Shown here: in pieces, positions 24,540 to 34,605 of the stretch
How positions within the stretch are numbered: the stretch's first letter is position 1
Layout of the letters: every line of letters begins with the position of its first letter
Assembly (NCBI GenBank): GCA_002914845.1
Contig: JXTC01000198.1
Coordinates: 145,396 to 209,395 of the forward strand
Direction of reading: 5' to 3'
Source: Trema orientale
Lineage: Eukaryota > Streptophyta > Magnoliopsida > Rosales > Cannabaceae
Length of the DNA: 64,000 bases
Program-made: the position numbers and the translations under genes
The notes under the pieces: generated by a model
Told to the model about the DNA's origin: nothing
Databases searched by the model: none
The model's input: only the letters and a program-made list of their open reading frames with translations

Positions 24540-25110
24540 AGTAATAATCTGTACTTACCATTATACCCTTAATAAATTACTTATTTACCACTATTAAGAG
24601 GTTGTATACGATTTATTTACCATGACTTAAAATATTTTATCGCTTGTAAATGGTAGTATATTTACTATTATATCCCTGGTAAATTACTCATTTACCACTA
24701 TTAAAAGTTGGTATATGATTTATTTACCGTAATTTAAAAAATCTTATCGTTTGTAGACGGTAGCATATTTGCTATTATACCCCTGATCAACTACTCATTT
24801 ACCGTTATTAAAAGATGGTATATGATTTATTTACCATGACTTAAAAATTTTATCATTTGTAGACGGTAACATATTTACCATTATATCCGTGTTAAATTAC
24901 TCATTTATCATTGTTAAGAGGTAGTATATGATTTATTTACTACTGTTAAAAGGTGATATATAATTTATTTACCATGACTTAAAAATATTTTATCTCTCAT
25001 AGAGGTAGTATATGATTTATTTATCATGATTTAAAAAAATTTATTGCTCGTAGATGACGGAATATTTACCATTATACCGTGCTAAATTACTCATTTATCA
25101 CTGATAACTC
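24540..25110. repeat. Minisatellite, about 108 bp period, about five copies
   Basis: Units begin like TTACCATTATACCCTTAATAA (near 24555, 24661, 24768, 24877, 25064), each followed by TATATGATTTATTTACCATGA and a TTTTATCG..TGTAGACGGTA segment. A TA-dinucleotide tract follows at about 25115-25160. Confidence 0.8.
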
Positions 25111-25115
25111 AAACT

Positions 25116-25151
<36 letters not shown>

Positions 25152-25157
25152 TATATA

Positions 25158-25366
25158 TCACCTTCCTGTTGGGCAAGGATGTAGTCCTACTGATGGGACC
25201 AGTCCCGTTCATGTTTTGACCAATACAGATCATGTTCTGGCCAACACAGATTGGTTAAAATATGACCTGTGTTGGCCAAAACATGAACAGGACCGGTCCT
25301 CTCAAGGGGACTACATCTGTAGCCCCTTCCTATTAAGTCAAACCTATATATATACATCACCTTCCT
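25158..25366. mobile_element. Fold-back (hairpin) element
   Basis: The arms read GATGTAGTCC...GTTCATGTTTTG...GGCCAACACAG and the complement CTGTGTTGGCC...CAAAACATGAAC...GGACTACATC (about 25179-25318), forming one long imperfect hairpin. TCACCTTCCT occurs as a direct repeat at 25158-25167 and 25357-25366, like a target-site duplication. There is no coding capacity. Confidence 0.65.
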
Positions 25367-25500
25367 CAACCTTGACTTGCTCACTATCCTAGTAAATAGA
25401 ATAAATAAAATAAAAAACTATTAAAATATTTTATTTGGAGCTGATTCAAAAAAACTATTTTATTTGGCTCAAAAAACCTATTAAGTCATAAGCCAAGTAT

Positions 25501-25953
25501 TTGGAGCTGATTCATGCCTACAAGGTCCTCTCTAACCCGAGAGAGTGCGCCATATTTAAACTACAAGGTCCTCTCCAGCTTGGACATATTTACCAGTCTT
25601 TATCGCTCGTCGACGACTGCATGGCGTGGGCCACAAGGGGGGCAGTACTATCTCGCTTCTGCAGTTGGAAGCCCAATTTCAGAAGAAAGGAGGGGATGAA
25701 GTAGCTCAAATTGATGATCTTCTACCATCCCTGGATCAGGTCGATCTACCTCGACGAAAACTCAATCGGCGAGATCTCCGTCACAGGATTCTCCGGCATA
25801 AGGTCGAGTCCGTATGCTCTAAGGATTGTCTGGGCACTGAAACTGAAAGGGATCAAATACGAGACCATCTATGAAGATCTGTCCAACAAAAGTGAGGCAC
25901 TTCTTGAGTGCAACCCCATCCATAAGACTGACCTGCTCATATCTGTATTCTAG
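25501..25953 (+). pseudogene. Captured gene fragments: tau-class GST N-terminus, possible J-domain end
   Basis: A 450 bp island of gene-like composition in AT-rich DNA. From about 25711 the + frame reads GFSGIRSSPYALRIVWALKL and continues to LSNKSEALLECNPIHK, matching the N-terminal thioredoxin fold of tau-class glutathione S-transferases, including the SPY catalytic-serine region. It stops at 25953, before the glutathione-binding VLVHNGKP segment and the whole C-terminal helical domain, so it is a fragment and not an enzyme. A different frame from 25501 reads MELIHAYKVLSNPRECA, faintly like the last helix of a DnaJ J-domain; that call is weak. CTACAAGGTCCTCTC occurs twice near the left edge, and ATTTGGAGCTGATTCA occurs twice nearby (about 25434 and 25499). 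Confidence 0.6.
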
Positions 25954-26514
25954 AATCAAATAGATATAAATTAGTAAAATTATTTTTAAAGCTTTTAAAA
26001 AAGAATATAAATGTTAAAACTCTTAAAAGGAGCATCCTCATTTCTCAAAGTACTTTTAAATTAACTTTACCATCATTGGTTTTTGGGAAAATGACATCCT
26101 ATATGATATTTTAAATAATAATACCAGAAATACGGTCTTGGGATACGAAGTTATTTTTATACGGTGATTCGTAAAAAATATCACATTTCCTTTTTATCTT
26201 CTTCTCGCTTGGATCTGTCTTTCTCCATGGACAGGACGAAGACCCTGTGATCCTCCATAACCTCAAGGAACACCAGGCCTCGTTTCCCATCTCTCATTTT
26301 TCTGGGTGTCGAAGCTTGAAGATGATTAAGAGATCACTGGTTTTCCACCTCTCCTTTTTCTGGGTGTTGAAGCTTAAAGATGATTAAGGGATCACTAATA
26401 ACTTCCATCTACTGGTTTCAATAGATTTTGTTTGTTTGACTCTTTAAATTATCCAGGGAGTTTTTCCAATGAAAAATGGGTCAAGTTTCAAACTAATTTT
26501 CTGGGTTATTTTTC
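25954..26514. other. Intergenic DNA with a 65-70 bp tandem duplication
   Basis: No gene recognised. CTTTTTCTGGGTGTTGAAGCTT and neighbours occur twice in tandem between about 26293 and 26405. Confidence 0.55.
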
Positions 26515-27411
26515 TCAAACCAGTTCAAAAATGCCTTGTACATAAGTAAATCACAAGAAATCAGTTTGGTTTTCTTTTTGCGAAATGCCTTGTACGAAAG
26601 TAAATCACTGGAAACCAATTTAGTTTCCTTTTAGCGAAATGCCATTTATATAAGTACATAGTAGGAAACCACAAAGGTTTCTTAGAAACCAATTTAGTTT
26701 CCTTTATCGAAATTCTCTTTATATAAGTAAATCACAAGAAACTACAAAGATTTTTGTAGAAATCAATTTGGTTTCCTTTTAGCTAAAAGTTATGTACGTA
26801 AGTAAATCACATGAAACCACAAAGCTTTCTGGAAACCAATTTAGTTTCCTTTTAGCAAAATGCTCTTTATGTAAGTAAATCACAAGAAACTGCAAAGATT
26901 TCTGGAAACTAGTGTAGTTTCTTTTTAGTGAAATGTCTTGTACGTAAGAAAATCACAGGAAATCACAAAGGTTTCTAGGAAACCAATTTGCTTTCCTTTT
27001 ATCAAAATGGACTGTACATAAGTAAGTCATAGGAAAACTTTACGAAAGGTTTCCTAGAAACTAGTTTGGTTTCTATACAACGAAATGCCCTTTATGTATG
27101 TAAATCATATGAAACTATAAAGGTTTCCTGGAAAACAGTGTGGTTTCCTTTTAGCGAAATGTCATGTATGTAAGTAAATTACAAATAACCGCAAATATTT
27201 CCTGGAAACGAGTTTGGTTTCCTGAAAACCAGATTAGTTTTCTTTTAGCAGAATACCATGTATGTCAGTAAATCATAGGAAACCACAAAGTTTTTCTGAA
27301 AACTTTTTTAATTTTCTGTAGTTTCCAAGAATCCAGTTTGATTTATGTGTAGCAGAATGTCTTATAGGTAAGTTAATCATAGGAAACCACAAAGGTTTCT
27401 TAGAAACTAGT
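26515..27411. repeat. Minisatellite, about 85 bp period, about eleven copies
   Basis: Units carry AAATGCCNTGTANGTAAGTAA, then ATCACAGGAAACCACAAAGG, then TTTCCTGGAAACCAATTTGG and TTTCCTTTTAGCG. Each unit alternates GGAAACC and GGTTTCC, so every copy can fold on itself. Copies differ by several bases and by partial deletions. Confidence 0.85.
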
Positions 27412-27615
27412 TTGAAAAATAAATTGAAAAAGCAGTGAAAAATCGAAAAAGAAAAGAAAAGAAAAAATAATAAAAAGGAATGACAAGGAAAAAAAAAAGA
27501 GAAATAGTGTAAAAAAAATAAATAAATAATGAAAAAAGGGTAAAAAATAAAAAAAGAGTGAAAAATCAAAAAGGAAAAGAAAATTGAAAAATGGTAGAAA
27601 GAAAAAAGAAAAGCA
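27412..27615. repeat. Purine-only strand-asymmetric tract
   Basis: About 200 bp almost wholly A and G on the + strand. The long minus-strand open frames rich in Phe, Leu and Ser are an artefact of this composition. Confidence 0.7.
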
Positions 27616-27668
27616 ATACACAACAATATCGACTATAGTGGGAGTTGAACCACAAACCTCCAGGAGAT

Positions 27669-29295
27669 TGTTAAGTGGATCCTACACTTGACTTTACTAT
27701 CCTCTCGAGCTTAAGAATTGCTCGTCTTTGAGCCATTTTTACTTGATTTTGTTGTTTTTGGTGTACATTTCAGGTGAGCAGTCTTTTACTAGAGAATACT
27801 GACTATTCAAGATGAATCAAAGCCGAATCAAAGAAATTTAGTTAATTGCGAGCAAGAACGAGAAAACGCAGTCTCAGGACAGTGACCAGCGCCATCAGTT
27901 AGAACAAAAATTGGGCAAAGAAGTGGGTACTGCAGCGCCAAAATAGCGCCGCAGGCGCCAAAAGTTCCAGAGGCTTGGCGCCATAGTGCCAATTATTGGC
28001 GCCGCAGCGCCAAGTGCACGGCGCCGCAGCGCCACCTTCACGGCGCCGCGGCGCCAGGTGAAACCTTTCCTGCGCCCCAGTGCCACCTTCTCACACAGCG
28101 CCGCGCTGCGGCACCGCGCAAAGCGACACAAGATCCGGAATTTCAGGATCGCGGTCGGACTCTCTAGTATTTAAGCTCTTCTGAGAAAAAAGAGAGTAGG
28201 CGAAAAAAAAAGGAGGACGAGAAAAATAAAAAAGGAGAAAGAAAACCCTAGCAGCGAGTAATTTTCAGAGGGAAGCGGCAGAGAGAAGAAGAGAAAAGAA
28301 GGAGACGAAGAAAAAATCTTGGCAGAGAGCGAATCGGAAGCTTGGAAGAGTTTCTGAAGGGAGAACGACAAGGGAGCAGAGGAGGAATCGAGAGGAAACC
28401 GGTCGACTGAACTAAATAACCTCGGAAGAGTTTTTTCTACCTTTTCTCTGTTTTTCTCTGTTTACTTTCTTATTTCTCTGCCATGGATGTGTACCAGTTA
28501 CACCATTTTTGTTGTGCTTTTCTTTGCTTAGCTATGAACTAAATTCGTCTGCTAGGGATGTAATCAAACCTCTAATGTAATTCTTTTACGTTGATTTTCT
28601 CATCTGATCTTATTATCCATTGATGACTTAATTGTTCTACTTTGCACTTTATGCCTCTGTTTAACTGGCCATTGAACGGTTTGAATTTGTGAAACCTAAT
28701 TAAACTTGGAAAAGAGATTTTAGGTTTGAACGTAGGTTGAACAACATAGGATTACCTAATTTAGGGTAAGTTTATATAGAATAGGAATATATCTATGTAA
28801 CCTATGCAGCCTTATACGAGAATTACCACATTTGCTGAGTTTAAACAATTTATGTTAGGAATAACATTCTATCTTGTTTAAGAATGTTCACTGATATCTT
28901 GGAAAGGAATTTGTGAATACCATTGAGTTCCGGTTGTTGATTCTAAATGGATGATTGAACAGGGAGGAAATCTAGTAATTGAATGAGTTAGAGGAGAGAT
29001 TACATCCTTACGCTTTATATCATTGTTGCAATACAACCATCAGTTATTAGTGTTAATTTCCATTCTTTTCGTTCATATTCATTTCACATTGTTGCGTATA
29101 TTGAATTCTTGTTGTAAGTTTTCGATCACAACATCCATTAATCGTCGTTTGGATAAATTGCAAGCTAGGTTTAATTAGTACTTGGCAATAGTAATTTACT
29201 TGCTCCTCGTAGGATTCGACACTCACTTACCTTCTATATTACTTGTTGCGACCCGTATACTTGCGGTGTTTTGTGTGTTAGAAATAGCCCCAACA
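27669..29295 (+). mobile_element. Solo LTR, Ty3/gypsy (Athila-like)
   Basis: Starts TGTTAAGTGGATCC and ends AGCCCCAACA, bracketed by GAGAT at 27664-27668 and 29296-29300. The tail has the typical plant gypsy pattern of a GTAGGATTCGACACTC block followed by GACCCGTATACTTGCGG. A GC-rich island of GGCGCCGCAGCGCCA-type repeats lies at about 27930-28130, and a TATTTAAG TATA-like box at about 28170 precedes a purine-rich leader. No internal region follows, so it is a solo LTR of about 1.63 kb. The intact ends and target site suggest moderate age. Confidence 0.88.
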
Positions 29296-29300
29296 GAGAT

Positions 29301-29939
29301 TAAGAAAGTGCCCCGCCACAATGCTAATTGTACTTTTGTCCTTCTTCTGACACGTAAAATATTTAAAGCATTTTATGAAAAAATGATGCATGATTTACAA
29401 AATTGCCACTGCATTTTCTATTCCAAAAGTATTTAGAAAAATGCCCATTTTAGGTCGTACGGGATTTTAATTATCTATAGAAGGTCGTATTTTTGGTATT
29501 CTTTTTGAAAAAACAGGTATAAATGTCCTAATCCCTTGGTTTTTTAATTTTTTTTAATTTTTGGTCGTCGTCTTTTTTTCACAATCTTTTTTAATAAATG
29601 TCCATCTTTCTCTTTTTATAGCTAAATGACTAGGCATATATATTTTTATACTTAGTATATATACTTATATATCAGATGTAGGTTACGTATTGAGTATATA
29701 TATTTTTATACTGAGTATATAATGCTTTACACGTGGTATATATACTGACATACCGGCCATTTTACTATAACATTTGAAAAATGAATATTTACACAAAATA
29801 AACCTAAAATTTAGTCGTTTTGCTATACAAACCTTTTTCTACTTTAATTTTGCTTCATAAAATCAAAATTCTCTTGCTCTAATGTTTGAAAATCATTTTA
29901 CCCCAAAAGGTTAAGCTATTTGGAAATGAATAAATCAGG
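29301..29939. other. Intergenic AT-rich DNA, nothing recognised
   Basis: Contains repeated GAGTATATATATTTTTATACT-type stretches at about 29640-29760 but no gene and no clear transposon end. Confidence 0.5.
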
Positions 29940-32900
29940 GTACGGTTACAAAGGAGAGCGATGAGAGTGGAGATGGAGCAAGTCTATGAGCGGATAGACA
30001 GAATAGAGAATGCACATGTGGAACAACCATAGATTGCTCCTAATATATATAGAAGAGAGAGATTCTAGCCTAGAGAGAGATTTCAACCTAGGGAAGTGAG
30101 GGTTGAAGATGAAGAGTATTATGGAGATACTTTTAGAGATGAAGATGATCGAGATTCGATTGTTGGCAATAGGAGAAACGGTGGGCAGTTTAGAGGAGCT
30201 AGGAATCGGGAAGATAATTCTTTGGATAGCACTAAGATGAAGATTCTATCCTTTCAAGGCAAGAACGATCCAGAAGCTTACGTTGAGTGGGAGAAGAAGG
30301 TAGAATTAGTATTTGATTGCTACAATTACTCCGAAATTAAGAAGGTAAAGCTTACTACCATTGAATTTTCTGATTACGCCATTGTTTTGTGGGATCAGTT
30401 GGTAATGAATACGAGAGGAAATAGGGAGCGCCCTATTGAAACTTGGGATGAGATGAAGAGAGTGATGAGGCGACGATTTGTACCAAGTCACTACTATCGG
30501 GATCTATACTTAAAGCTGCAAGGACTCCATCAAGGTAATCATAATGTTGATGAATATTATAAGGAAATGGAGATGGCTATGATTAGAGCCAATGTGGAGG
30601 AGGACCGGAAAGCGACAATGGCCAGATTTTTGAATGGTTTAAACCGAGAGATTGCTAACACAATTGAGATACACCATTATGTGGAATTGGAAGATTTAGT
30701 GCATATTGCAATCAAGGTAGAGAGGCAACTCAAGAGGGGTGGTACACGACCAAGACCAGCCCCACAAACTTCTAGTGCAACACCTTAAAGGTCGAGCTAC
30801 CCAAAGAAAGAAGAAAGCTCTTCCACTTCCAAAGCCAAATCCGAGCCCAAATTTGCCACTACTAACACGGCCTCTCAAGGTAAATCAGCCCATACTTCGA
30901 CTTGTTCTAGCGAGATTAAATGCTTCAAATGTCAGGGAAGAGGACACATAGCTAGCCAATATCCAAAGAAGCGAGTTATGGTCATCCAAGAGAATGGTGA
31001 GTTTGAATCTGAGGATGAGGCTGATTGCGATGATATGGCACCTTTGGAGGATGCCTTTATAGGAGATGAGGAGTTTGGAGCAGATCATGGTGAGATGCTT
31101 GGGTTAGTCGCACGACGAGTCTTAAGCTTGCAAGTTAAAGAGGAACAAGAAGTACAGCGGGAGAACATCTTTCACACTCGTTGCCATGTGAAAGACAAGG
31201 TATGTAGTGTTATTGTTGATGATGGCAGTTATACTAATGTTGTTAGTACTTCCATAGTTGAAAAGCTAAGGCTCACAACACTTAGGCACCATCATCCATA
31301 CAAGCTGCAATGGTTGAATGACAGTGGTGAAGTGAGGGTTACAAAGGAGGTTGTTGTACCATTTCGAATCGGTAAATATGAAGATGAAGTGTTGTGCGAT
31401 CTGGTACTAATGCAAGCTGGGCATCTTCTCCTAGGAAGATCGTGGCAATATGATCAGTGTGTACAATATGATGGCTTCACCAACAAATATTCATTTATAT
31501 TCAACCAGGGAACAATCAGTCTAGTTCCGATGACACCAAAACTGGTTTATGAAGATTAAGTGAGAATGCAAAAATTGAGTGATCAAAAGAACTTCAGAGA
31601 ACAAAAGAATGAGAGTGAAAAGAATAGTAAGGTTGACATAGTAAAAGTGAAAGGGATAAGAGTCACACGGTCTTAGAGAGAAAAAGAGAGAGTAAGGCTG
31701 AATCTATTGAGAAAAAAAAAAGAAAGAGAAGATTTCAATCAATGAGGTAAAAACAGAGAGAAAACAAGAGAATTTTTATGGAAAAGCAAAAAAAATTAAG
31801 AGAGCATTGTTTTTAAACCAGCCAATGATTATACTCTTGTACAAGAAAGTGTTTTTAAACACTAACGAACTTGACCTTGCTTTGTCTAGTTTTGTTGTTT
31901 CTTTCTTGCAGGAATTTGATGATGTTTTCCTTAGAGAAATTCCTAGTGGATTACCACCAATCTAAGGGATTAAGCATCAAATTGACTTCATGCCCAGTGC
32001 CACTATTCCAAACTGACCAGCCTATAGAAGCAATCCCGAGGACACAAAGGAACTACAAAGGCAGGTTGATGAAGAAAAGATTCGTGCTATTCAAGAATGG
32101 CCGAGTCCAATGAGCGTAAGTTTAGTTATTAGCGCAGTTCTTATGCAGGAAGGACGACCAATTGCTTATTTCAGCAAGAAACTAAGTGGGGCTGCTTTAA
32201 ACTACCCTACTTTTGATAAAGAAATGTGTGCTTTAGTTCGAGCTTTGAAAACATGGCAACATTATCTTTGCCCTAAAGAGTTTGTGATTCACTCCGATCA
32301 TGAGCCCTTGAAGCACCCTAAAGGTCAGCATAAGTTGAATAAGAGGCATACACGATGGGTGGAATTTATTGAGATATTTCCATACATCATCCGATATGAA
32401 CAAGGTAAAGATTTGAGGACAAATCTTTTTCAAGATGAGAGGAATGATGCAAATCAAGGTACCGTTACAAATGAGCCGATTCAAGTTCCAATTGGACCGG
32501 CTAAAAGATTCAGGGAGTCTCTCAATGGACTGATTCAAAGCATCTGGACTGAGATAAATTCTTGGAGGCCCAAGGATGATGTTATACATGCTCCACAAGG
32601 TTGGATTTCCATTATTCAAGCTTTGGAATAATCTAGAAAAAACTCTCAAAAGAGGATTGGTCAAGGGTGCGTGAATTACAAGCTAGTTTCCTAATTTGGG
32701 TAACTTACTCGATTTTGACTCATCAAGGAGAATGACTGGTAGCAATTAAATAAGGTATCATTTTTATTTATTTATTAAATTTTATTGTTGAGTTGTAAGG
32801 CTTGCATGCCAATTAAGATACTTTACTTTTTTTGTTGTGAAGTAGGCGTGTTTAGGGTAACTGTAGCAAATCAATTCTTAGAATTGAATTAGATTACTTT

Positions 32901-33263
32901 AGTTTCCTTTTCTTGTTTTGGGCAGCTTCTTAAGTGTTTTTTAGCTACCAATTTTCGTGCTCCTATGTATATAAATAGCCATTTGCTTAATGAAAAGATC
33001 AGATTACAATTCTTTTAAATTGAGAGTAATTTCTCTTTAGTTCTTTGAGAACTTATTCGAACTTATCAGATTTCTCTGTGGCGTTCATCCCTTGACTTAT
33101 CAATCAAGTTTTTCATCCTTGATTGTGGCGTCTTCCTTTATACCAATGTTCACATCTCTTAATAGGTATTGGATCGAGGTTTTTCATCCGAATCTGATCG
33201 TAGAACGGTCCTAGGCATTATCCTTGTTTCGAGTTTCGTCACAAGTTGGCGGAGTTCGTATCA
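29940..33263 (+). mobile_element. Ty3/gypsy (chromovirus-type) fossil with right LTR
   Basis: Parts in order on the + strand are a retrotransposon gag (about 30096-30788), a CCHC-like zinc knuckle (near 30910-30950), an aspartic-protease region (about 30978-31559), a short reverse-transcriptase remnant (about 31900-32100) and an RNase H region (about 32110-32420). A purine tract near 32725 leads into a right LTR of about 530 bp, TGACTGG...GTATCA (32733-33263). No left LTR was found. The element is broken, with several breaks, and is much shorter than a complete gypsy element. Age cannot be set without both LTRs. Confidence 0.8.
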
Positions 33264-33399
33264 TTTTGTCCCCACTGAGATTAGCTTCTAGTTACACCCT
33301 TTGGTGTAGTATGGACACAATATAATTTCTTAATATGACATGCTAAGTAGAGGTCTAAGTTCCAACAAGGTGGTCATGAAATCTCCATAATTTGTTTTC

Positions 33400-33850
33400 A
33401 CTTAAATGAATTTATACTATGGCAAATAATTTATACACCAGAAAATGAATTGTATACTACGATAAATTTATTAATACATGGGTAAATGAATTATATACCA
33501 TAGAAAATGAATTATGTATACTTGTACATTAATTATAGATACCGGTAAATGAATTATATACTATGGTAAATAAATTATGTATGTTAGTAAATTAATTATA
33601 TATACCTATAAATGAATTATGCACTATAGTAAATTGATTATATACACCGGTAAATGAATTATATATACTAGTAAATAAATTATATATTATGATAAATAAA
33701 ATATGTATATTGATAAATTAGTTATATACACTAGTAAATAAATTATAAACTATGGTAAATGAATTATATGCACCGATAAATCATTTACATACGACGGTAA
33801 ATAAATTAGGTATATTAGTAAATTAATTATATAAATGAATATGTCAAATT
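33400..33850. repeat. AT minisatellite, about 30 bp period
   Basis: Tandem units like GGTAAATGAATTATATACTAT. The same family occurs at 60935-61145 and, reversed, at about 61490-61670. Confidence 0.75.
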
Positions 33851-33974
33851 AACTTGCATAGGGGTCTTATGGTAAACTATAATTATTAAAACTTAAAAAG
33901 AGATGTAGAAGTTAATAAGATAAAAAAGGGATATAAAAGTAAATAAAATACAAAGGGATATTTACTAGAACATA

Positions 33975-34605
33975 CACTACAAAAGCATGCTTTACAGTGA
34001 CGATACCTATAGAGTACAACTAAAGCAACGATATTCCTTGGTCATCGCTATATCAGATCAAACTCAAACATAGATATAGCGATGACATCGTCGATGTCGT
34101 TGTTATAGAGAGAATCAAAAGCGATGACATTCAGTTATCGTCGCTATAGGTTTTGGTGAAAAAATCGCTATAGTGATTTTAATTTGTGCGCGGAAAAAAA
34201 GGGTGCTTTTTGGGAAGTTCTGAAAATATATGTCGTCGCTACAGTGATTTTATTTATTTTTCTATTTAAAAACTTTACGAAATTAATTATTAATTTTATT
34301 AGTTATCTATAGCAAGAGGAAAAAAGCTACGACGTTCAGTTGTCATCGCTATAGTTTTTGTCAAAAAAAATTACGCCTGTGTACAGTAACTTGCATGCAA
34401 AAAAGAAGGCGCTTTTAGGGAATCGTGGAAATGTCATAGCTATAGTGTTTTTATTTATCTTTCTATTAAAAAAATTTAAGAAATTAATTTTTGATTTTAT
34501 TAATTATCTATAGTGACAACAATTAGGCGTCACTATAGGTCTCTCTGAAAATTCAGGCAGGCCAACTCGGCCTGCTTAATATTTATGCAAAAATTAAGAA
34601 AAAAA
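33975..34605 (+). mobile_element. CACTA-type (En/Spm) transposon left end
   Basis: Starts CACTACAAAAGCATGC after ATA (33972-33974). Subterminal copies of the motif TATAGCGACGAC follow in both orientations (for example near 34020, 34085, 34135, 34235, 34350, 34520). CACTAC termini with short subterminal repeats and a 3 bp target site are the signature of the CACTA superfamily. No transposase is present, and the left-end sequence stops where the copia fossil begins. A second copy of this end lies at 61150-62225. Confidence 0.75.

Noticed and set aside
25711-25953. GST as a functional gene
   Set aside because: Only the first part of the N-terminal domain is present, and no further exons were found to the right.
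26515-27411. CRISPR-like array
   Set aside because: Units are contiguous, imperfect and about 85 bp without unique spacers, in a plant genome; this is a minisatellite.
27273-27626. Long minus-strand open frames rich in Phe, Leu and Ser
   Set aside because: They are the complement of a purine-only tract and have no start context, domain or splice support.
27630-27662. tRNA-like GGGAGTTGAACCACAAACCTCC
   Set aside because: It resembles a T-arm complement, but no acceptor stem or anticodon arm can be folded around it.
27895-28174. Open frames on both strands in the GC-rich island
   Set aside because: The GGCGCC repeats have few stops in any frame, and the region lies inside an LTR.
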